Shown here: piece by piece, positions 7,066 to 12,127 of the stretch
How the letters are laid out: the number at the start of each line of letters is the position of its first letter
Position numbering within the stretch: the first letter of the stretch is position 1
Source of the DNA: an uncultured Holophagaceae bacterium
GTDB lineage: Bacteria; Acidobacteriota; Holophagae; Holophagales; Holophagaceae
Assembly: GCA_903890595.1 (NCBI GenBank)
Contig: CAITBU010000359.1
Location: 1 to 14,553, forward strand
Length of the DNA: 14,553 nucleotides
Direction: 5' to 3'
Program-made: the position numbers and the translations under genes
The notes under the pieces: model-generated
Databases searched by the model: none
Seen by the model: the letters and a program-made list of their open reading frames with translations, nothing else
What the model was told of the DNA's origin: nothing

Positions 7066-7118
7066 GGGCCTTGGCCGATCCCGGGCGTTGGTTCACCGGT
7101 TTTTCCAACCCTGGGGAC

Positions 7119-7146
7119 GGGACAATTTGACAGTTCGCCCTAGAAT
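7119..7146 (+). promoter_or_regulatory. Candidate promoter of the SPFH gene
   Basis: GGGACA (7119-7124), a 16-bp spacer, TAGAAT (7141-7146, in CTAGAAT). The start would be near 7153, with the AGGGAGA ribosome site at 7168-7174. The stretch 7100-7151 is clearly more A+T-rich than its surroundings. A perfect TTGACA at 7127-7132 lies too close (8 bp) to this -10 to pair with it. Confidence 0.4.
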
Positions 7147-7181
7147 CTAATCCGTGGCCTTCGCCACAGGGAGACCGACAC

Positions 7182-8225
7182 ATGGGACTGATGGACTGGG
7201 GCAAAGCCCAATTCCTCGACATCCTCGAATGGCTCGACGATTCCACGGACACGCTGGCCTGGCGCTTCCCCATGCGGGGCCAGGAGATCCAGAACGGCGG
7301 CAAGCTGGTGGTGCGGGAAAGCCAGGAAGCTGTTTTCATCAACGAAGGCCAGCTGGCGGACGTGTTTAAGCCCGGCACCCACAACCTGACCACCCAGAAC
7401 CTGCCCATTCTGGCCACGCTGAAGGGCTGGAAGTACGGCTTCGAGAGCCCCTTCAAGAGCGACGTCTACTTCATCTCCACGAAGCTCTATAACGACATGA
7501 AGTGGGGCACCTCCAACCCGATCATGATGCGGGACGCCGACTTCGGCATGCTGCGCATCCGGGCCTTTGGCATCTACTCCATCAAGGTCGTGGACGCCGG
7601 CACCTTCCTCAAGCAATTGGTGGGCACCAACGGCGTCTACACCGTGCCCGACATCTCCGAGCAGCTCCGCAAGACCATCATGAGCCGCTTCACCGATGCG
7701 CTGGGCGAGGCCAAGATCCCCGCTCTGGACCTTGCGGCCAAGTACGACGAGCTCTCTGAGTTCGTGAAGCAGAAGCTGCAGGAAGAGTTTGCGACCATGG
7801 GCCTGGAGCTCTCCAAGTTCTTCGTGGAGAACATCAGCCTCCCCGAAGAGGTCGAGGCCATGATGGACAAGCGCACCAGCGTGGGCATGATGGCCCCCGT
7901 CATGGGCGCCTACACCCAGATGCAGGTGGCTGATGCCATTCCCCTCGCCGCCCAGAATCCCAGTGGCATCGCGGGCATGGGCATGGGCGTGGGCCTGGGC
8001 TTCGGCATGGGCAACGTCATGGGCCAGCAGATGACCGGCGCCGCCCAGCAGATGGGGCAGCAGCCCTTCCCCGCTGGTTCCTCACCGGCCCCCGCCGCCC
8101 CGCTGAAGTCACTGAAGGAAGAGCTGACGGACCTGAAAGAACTCTTCGATGGCCAGCTGATCACCCAGGCTGAGTTCGATGCCTCCCGCGCCGTGATCAT
8201 GAAAAAGCACGGCATGGGCAGCTGA
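7182..8225 (+). CDS. SPFH-domain protein with C-terminal SHOCT domain (YdjI-like)
   Basis: 347 residues. Residues about 35-235 form an SPFH (band-7-like) domain of the 'virion core protein'/YdjI group (COG4260 type): KLVVRESQEAVFINEGQLADVFKPGTHNLTTQNLPIL, then the coiled region before NISLPEEVEAMMDKR. There is no N-terminal membrane helix, as is usual for this group. A Gly/Met/Gln-rich stretch (262-294), an Ala/Pro linker (297-308) and a SHOCT motif (about 310-344, LKELFDGQLITQAEFDASRAVIM) follow. SHOCT segments often mediate oligomerisation. B. subtilis YdjI works with membrane-stress proteins, but no PspA homologue is present here. AGGGAGA precedes the ATG by 7 nt. It is the last plus-strand gene before the 8253-8276 hairpin. 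Confidence 0.85.
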   Translation: MGLMDWGKAQFLDILEWLDDSTDTLAWRFPMRGQEIQNGGKLVVRESQEAVFINEGQLADVFKPGTHNLTTQNLPILATLKGWKYGFESPFKSDVYFISTKLYNDMKWGTSNPIMMRDADFGMLRIRAFGIYSIKVVDAGTFLKQLVGTNGVYTVPDISEQLRKTIMSRFTDALGEAKIPALDLAAKYDELSEFVKQKLQEEFATMGLELSKFFVENISLPEEVEAMMDKRTSVGMMAPVMGAYTQMQVADAIPLAAQNPSGIAGMGMGVGLGFGMGNVMGQQMTGAAQQMGQQPFPAGSSPAPAAPLKSLKEELTDLKELFDGQLITQAEFDASRAVIMKKHGMGS

Positions 8226-8252
8226 CTCCGGGATCACTTTTTCTTTTAACAT

Positions 8253-8276
8253 CTGAGGCGGCGCAAGCCGCCTCAG
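8253..8276. terminator. Perfect 10-bp hairpin with GCAA loop between convergent genes
   Basis: CTGAGGCGGC (8253-8262), GCAA tetraloop, GCCGCCTCAG (8267-8276). It lies 27 bp after the SPFH stop and overlaps the stop codon of the minus-strand CDF gene (8273-8275). A T-rich tract (8238-8248) precedes the hairpin on the plus strand instead of following it, so neither direction has a classical U-tract. GCAA is a stable GNRA loop when read on the plus strand. It probably ends or protects transcripts of both genes. Confidence 0.6.
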
Positions 8277-9223
8277 TCGTGCCCGGAGCAGTGGTGATGG
8301 CCCTCTGCTTCCTGATCATGCTGGTGCAGAAAGCGGTGGTGGTGTCGGTCCGCCATGGCTCGGGTCTCGAAGTGCAGGGTGAGGTGGCGGACCCCGTAGC
8401 GGGTCGCCAGCAGGTGCTCGATGCGCTGGTGATGGGCCTCGGTGTCAGCCAGGCGCTCAGCGTCCACGATGATGTGGGCCGTGCAGACGCTCAGGTGGCT
8501 GCAGACCCGCCAGGAGCGGAGGTCCTCCACCCCCAGGATGCCGGGCAGGCGGAGCAGCTCTTCCTTGGCCTCCTCCTGGTCGAACGCGGCCCGGTGCATG
8601 AGGATGCCCAGGGCATCCCGGAGCAGCAGGAAGGCTCCCCGCAGGATGAGTGCCGCGATGCCCGCGGCCAGGATCGGGTCCACCCACCGCCAGCCCGTGA
8701 AGTGGATCAGCACCATGCCAGCCATGACCGCCACATTGGCTAGGCTGTCCCCCCAAGCGTGGAGGTAGGCGCTGCGGAGGTTCAGGTCCCGCTCCTGCCC
8801 CGTGCCGGCGGCCGGCACCAGCACGTAGGTGGCGGCCAGGTTCAGCAGCAGGCCCAGAGCCGAGAACCCGATGGCCCAGCCCAGGCGGATCGGCTGGGGA
8901 TGGCGCAAGCGGCTCCAGGCCTCCACCAGGACGGCCCCTGCCAGCACCAGCAGCAGCAGGACCCCCAGGAGCGTGTTGAAGATCTCGATGCGGTGCCACC
9001 CGTAGGACCAGCGATCACAGGGCTCCCGGCGGTTGGCCACCCGGATGCTGCCCAGGGCCAGCAGGTTCACTACCGCATCGTTGAGGTTCTCCAGGCTGTC
9101 GGAGACCAGCCCCAGGGAACCTGTCCACAGCCCGCCCAGGCCCTGGACCAAGAAGTTCAACCCAAAGACCAGCGAGCTGAGGCCCAGGCGCCCTGCGGTG
9201 GTTGGTCCATGCCCGTGGGCCAT
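8273..9223 (-). CDS. CDF-family metal cation exporter
   Basis: 316 residues, typical length. An inner-membrane cation/proton antiporter of the CzcD/ZitB type. About six hydrophobic segments lie in residues 12-208, with the family motif RWSYGWHRIEIFNTLLG after TM2 and a cytoplasmic domain at about 215-290. The TM5 metal site HAWGD (H155, D159) is normal. In TM2 the expected HxxxD is ENLND (E45, D49), so one ligand is Glu where His or Asp is usual. The tail is His-rich (DRHHHRFLHQHDQ then GHHHCSGHD) and may bind metal. I chose ATG 9223 (MAHGHGPTTAG), which has AGGGGA upstream; a TTG at 9307 would add 28 residues unlike the family. It lies 115 bp downstream of the biotinyl-like gene on the same strand. 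The metal cannot be named. Confidence 0.88.
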   Translation of the reverse strand: MAHGHGPTTAGRLGLSSLVFGLNFLVQGLGGLWTGSLGLVSDSLENLNDAVVNLLALGSIRVANRREPCDRWSYGWHRIEIFNTLLGVLLLLVLAGAVLVEAWSRLRHPQPIRLGWAIGFSALGLLLNLAATYVLVPAAGTGQERDLNLRSAYLHAWGDSLANVAVMAGMVLIHFTGWRWVDPILAAGIAALILRGAFLLLRDALGILMHRAAFDQEEAKEELLRLPGILGVEDLRSWRVCSHLSVCTAHIIVDAERLADTEAHHQRIEHLLATRYGVRHLTLHFETRAMADRHHHRFLHQHDQEAEGHHHCSGHD

Positions 9224-9338
9224 CAGCGTCCCCTGGACTGGCCGCCCTGCCGCCTGTCCGCCCGCTGGGCGCGCAACCTCCGCATGGAACCCCCTCACCA
9301 GGAACAATGGTCCCAGTGTAGCCGTTCAGGGTCCGCGG

Positions 9339-9575
9339 CTAGTTGTCCCGGTCCGAGTCGCCGATGACCACCAAGTCATCGTCCTCGTAGGCGTAGTCGC
9401 CCTCCTCGATGAGGACCTCCCGGACCCGTCCGCACTCGGGGGCATGGATATAGAACGACGAGTGGGAGGAGTCGGTGCCTTCGAGGATGAGCAGGGGCTC
9501 GTCCTCCTCCACCTCTTGGCCGGGTCGGACAAGGACATCCACCACATAGCCCGGCCACTCCGCCCGCACAATCAT
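9339..9575 (-). CDS. Small biotinyl/lipoyl-like domain protein without lysine
   Basis: 78 residues that read as one biotinyl/lipoyl carrier fold: WPGYVVDVLVRPGQEVEEDEPLLILE, then IHAPECGRVREVLIEEGDYAYEDDDLVVIG. This gives the two symmetric halves and the paired 'V-x-x-G-x-x-V' turns. The hairpin that should hold EAMKM or DKA reads LEGTDSSHSSFYI, and the protein has no lysine anywhere, so it cannot be biotinylated or lipoylated in the usual way. It is strongly acidic, with many Glu/Asp. The start ATG has GGAGG 5 nt upstream. Divergent from ychF, with the CDF gene downstream. It could be a structural module or adaptor, or a relic that kept only the fold. Confidence 0.7.
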   Translation of the reverse strand: MIVRAEWPGYVVDVLVRPGQEVEEDEPLLILEGTDSSHSSFYIHAPECGRVREVLIEEGDYAYEDDDLVVIGDSDRDN

Positions 9576-9611
9576 GCTGCCCTCCAGTTGGCCCCAGGGA
9601 CCATGGCGGGG

Positions 9612-9640
9612 AGAGTATGGCGGGAACCGTCCCTGCGCAA
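9612..9640 (-). promoter_or_regulatory. Weak candidate promoter of the biotinyl-like gene
   Basis: Read on the minus strand: TTGCGC (9640-9635), a 17-bp spacer, TACTCT (9617-9612). A small inverted repeat, GGGAACCGTCCC (9622-9633), lies inside the spacer, where a repressor could sit. The divergent gap 9576-9704 must also hold the ychF promoter. GATACT at 9680-9685 is the only -10-like hexamer there and it lacks a good -35. Confidence 0.3.
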
Positions 9641-9704
9641 GGGCCAGAAGCGGTTCTTTTTGTAAGCCTCGCTCTCTGAGATACTGGATGGCTTGGAGGT
9701 CTTG

Positions 9705-10805
9705 ATGGCTGTCGCCTGTGGCATTGTGGGTCTTCCCAACGTGGGGAAGTCCACCCTTTTCAACGCCCTTACCCGTGCGGGTGCGGCCTCGGCCAACTAC
9801 CCCTTCTGCACCATCGAGCCCAATACAGGGGTGGTGGATGTGCCGGACCCCCGCCTGGAGGTGCTGGCCAAGATCGTGAAACCCCAGCGGGTGCTCCCTG
9901 CCGCCCAGGAATTCGTCGACATTGCGGGCCTGGTTCGGGGCGCCAGCAAGGGCGAGGGCCTGGGCAACGCTTTCCTGGGCCACATCCGGGAGACGGACGC
10001 CATCGTCCAGGTGGTCCGGTGCTTCGAGGACAGCAACGTCACCCATGTGGAGGGCGGCGTGCACCCCGAGCGGGACCTGAGCATCATCGAGACAGAGCTG
10101 GTCATCAAGGACCTGGATGCCGTGGAGAAGGGCCTGGAGCGGCACCGGAAGGTGGCCAAGACGGGCAACAAGGAGAGCGTGGCCATGGTGGCCGTGCTGG
10201 AGCGGGTCTTCGCCGCTCTGGACAACGGCCAGTGGGCCCGCACCGCCGGCCTGAGCACCGATGAGAAGGCCCTGGTGAAGTCCTACGGCCTGCTCACCCT
10301 CAAGCCCACGCTGTTCGTAGGCAATATCGGGGAGGAGGACATCCGGGACCCCGAGGCGAATCCCCACTACCGCAGCCTCCAGGCCCTGGCCGCTGCCCGC
10401 CAGGCCCCCTGCATCCCCATCTGCTCCAAGCTCGAAGCCGAGATCCAGGACCTGCCCGAGGAAGACCGCCCCCTGTTCCTGGAGGAAGCGGGCCTAGCCG
10501 AGCCCGGCCTGAACGTGCTCATCCATGCCAGCTACGACCTCCTGGGCCTGCAGACCTACTTCACCGCCGGGGTGAAGGAAGTCCGGGCCTGGACCATCCA
10601 CCAGGGCGACACGGCCCCCCAGGCCGCCGGGGTCATCCACACGGACTTCGAGAAAGGCTTCATCCGGGCTCAGGTCATCGCCTACGAGGACTTCATCCAG
10701 TGCGGTGGTGAGCAGGGTGCCAAAGATGCCGGAAAGATGCGCACTGAGGGCAAGGACTACGTCGTCAAGGACGGTGACCTGATGAACTTCCTGTTCAACG
10801 TCTGA
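9705..10805 (+). CDS. ychF: Ribosome-binding ATPase YchF (EngD), Obg family
   Basis: 366 residues, matching the family's usual length of about 363. The P-loop GLPNVGKST (residues 9-17) is followed by the G3-type VDIAGLVRGASKGEGLGN, then a NIGE motif (NxxE in place of the NKxD of true GTPases), which is why YchF prefers ATP. The C-terminal TGS domain is complete, ending GKDYVVKDGDLMNFLFNV. It is a near-universal housekeeping protein that binds ribosomes and is linked to translation and stress responses. I chose ATG 9705 because GGAGGT (9695-9700) precedes it by 4 nt; a TTG at 9693 would add four residues but overlaps that ribosome site. Followed 65 bp later by the PilZ gene. Confidence 0.97.
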   Translation: MAVACGIVGLPNVGKSTLFNALTRAGAASANYPFCTIEPNTGVVDVPDPRLEVLAKIVKPQRVLPAAQEFVDIAGLVRGASKGEGLGNAFLGHIRETDAIVQVVRCFEDSNVTHVEGGVHPERDLSIIETELVIKDLDAVEKGLERHRKVAKTGNKESVAMVAVLERVFAALDNGQWARTAGLSTDEKALVKSYGLLTLKPTLFVGNIGEEDIRDPEANPHYRSLQALAAARQAPCIPICSKLEAEIQDLPEEDRPLFLEEAGLAEPGLNVLIHASYDLLGLQTYFTAGVKEVRAWTIHQGDTAPQAAGVIHTDFEKGFIRAQVIAYEDFIQCGGEQGAKDAGKMRTEGKDYVVKDGDLMNFLFNV

Positions 10806-10851
10806 GCCAGGGACTGCCCAGGACTCAATGTCCGACGCCAACGTCCCGATG

Positions 10852-10870
10852 CCTCCCTCAAGGTGGGAGG
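10852..10870 (+). promoter_or_regulatory. Hairpin covering the ribosome site of the PilZ gene
   Basis: CCTCCC (10852-10857) pairs perfectly with GGGAGG (10865-10870), which directly abuts the start ATG at 10871; the loop is TCAAGGT. GGGAGG is too close to the ATG for best use. AAGG (10860-10863), in the loop with 7-nt spacing, is the better ribosome site. The fold could tune translation or mark the end of ychF mRNA. There is no T-run. Confidence 0.4.
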
Positions 10871-12127
10871 ATGGCGCAACCCAAGGCAGCACGATGGTCC
10901 GGGCGCGGCGTGCCCTTGGAGGACCCTACCCAGATTTGGCTGACCATGCTGGACCTCCATCGCCAGGAAAGCGAGTTCCAGATCAAGGTTGAGGGGACCC
11001 ACACCCTCCCCTACACCGCCCGAGTGGCGTCCCTGGACCGGGAGAAGGGCCTACTTTTCTTCAAGCTCTTTCGCCCCTTGCCCCATGAGCTGGCCCGGGA
11101 GGCCCCCTTTGTCATGCTCTTCACGGCCGAGGAGCAGCGCTTCGAGGCCCCCACCCTCTACCAGGGCCGGGAGGGCCACCTGCTCTACCGCTTCACGGTG
11201 CCACCTCTGCTGGTGCCTTCCGACCGCCGCCGCCACAAACGCTACCCTTTCCGACCCCGGGAAAAAGCCTATGTGGTCGCCCAGGATGGCCGGGTGCCGG
11301 GGCATGGCCTCTACGGCCCCCTGGTGAACCTCTGCCTGGGCGGGCTGGCCTTCCGGGTGGACCGGGTGATGCGGCTGGATGACCACATGCGGGTCACCCC
11401 CGGCCTCTCCTTCTTCGAGCGAGGTAAGGACTTCCCGGCACTGGGCATCCGGGACCTGCCTGGTCTACCGACCTTCCACTGCCGGGGGGTCCTGGCCTAC
11501 GCCACCGAGCGGGACGGGGAGATCATCGTCGGGGTGCAGTTCGGAGCGCTGAAGGAGGCAGAACTGAAGGAACTCCAAGGGGTCTTGAACCTCCGGGACC
11601 TCAAGCAGCGGGCAGCGTTATCTTTCGGCACGGAGGCCCCGCGGGAGGTTGCCCCTCGCGAGGCTGTCCCGCGGAAGCCGGAACTGGCCGGACGGATGTC
11701 CCCCGCCGGGGCCCTGAATCCCGATGCTCTCCTCCGCCTGGGGCGGCGCAGCACCCGAGTGCTGCTGGCCATGGCCGCCGGCCCAGACCGGGAGGGCATC
11801 TGCGCTGCGCTAGGAGAGGCGGGCTACCTCCTGCTGGAGTGTATGGACTCCCTGGATCAGGCTCTGGCTGACCTGCCCACCGACCGCCACGCGGTGATGC
11901 CCCTCCTGCTCTTTGATGCCTCATCCATGGCAGCGCCCCCCCTGGCAGCCCTCCGGGCGCACCGCCAGTCAGTGGGAGACTGGCTGGACCTGCCAGTGGC
12001 CATGATCTCTCCCCGGGGACAAGCCCTGCCCTCCTCCGGGGATCCGGGGCTGCCCTCCATCTCCTGGCCCGAGACCGGCGACTCTCAATGGACCGTGACT
12101 CTGGACGACCTGGCGGGAATTCTCTAG
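10871..12127 (+). CDS. PilZ-domain protein with degenerate receiver-like C-terminus
   Basis: 418 residues, no membrane segment. Residues about 22-112 form a YcgR-like N-terminal domain. Residues 118-235 form a PilZ domain with RxxxR (R120 and R124 in RRRHKR) and, 29 residues on, N153-L-C-L-G-G, the (D/N)xSxxG position with Cys for Ser. This is close to the c-di-GMP binding consensus. A repetitive linker (APREVAPREAVPRKP) leads to a C-terminal alpha/beta stretch at 294-385 (TRVLLAMAAG, LLLFDAS, LPVAMIS) that resembles a response-regulator receiver. It has an Asp (D349) but no matching Lys, so it is probably not phosphorylated normally. Likely a c-di-GMP effector for motility, attachment or gene control. 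The start could be ATG 10871 or 10946. It shares its stop codon with the convergent kinase gene. Confidence 0.8.
   Translation: MAQPKAARWSGRGVPLEDPTQIWLTMLDLHRQESEFQIKVEGTHTLPYTARVASLDREKGLLFFKLFRPLPHELAREAPFVMLFTAEEQRFEAPTLYQGREGHLLYRFTVPPLLVPSDRRRHKRYPFRPREKAYVVAQDGRVPGHGLYGPLVNLCLGGLAFRVDRVMRLDDHMRVTPGLSFFERGKDFPALGIRDLPGLPTFHCRGVLAYATERDGEIIVGVQFGALKEAELKELQGVLNLRDLKQRAALSFGTEAPREVAPREAVPRKPELAGRMSPAGALNPDALLRLGRRSTRVLLAMAAGPDREGICAALGEAGYLLLECMDSLDQALADLPTDRHAVMPLLLFDASSMAAPPLAALRAHRQSVGDWLDLPVAMISPRGQALPSSGDPGLPSISWPETGDSQWTVTLDDLAGIL

Noticed and set aside
7081..7104. CCGG...CCGG followed by five Ts as a terminator of the PepSY gene
   Set aside because: The stem is only four base pairs with an 11-nt loop; too weak to call.
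7127..7132. Perfect TTGACA as a -35 box for the SPFH gene
   Set aside because: The nearest -10-like hexamers are 8 bp (TAGAAT) or 13 bp (TCTAAT) away, outside normal spacing. The GGGACA at 7119 fits TAGAAT better by distance.
9224..9307. 28-residue N-terminal extension of the CDF protein from a TTG codon
   Set aside because: Family alignment by eye starts near MAHGHG; ATG 9223 has AGGGGA upstream, while the TTG has no convincing ribosome site.
9576..10367. Long N-terminal extension of the biotinyl-like protein
   Set aside because: The extension runs antisense through ychF and has no carrier-like sequence; ATG 9575 has a clear GGAGG.
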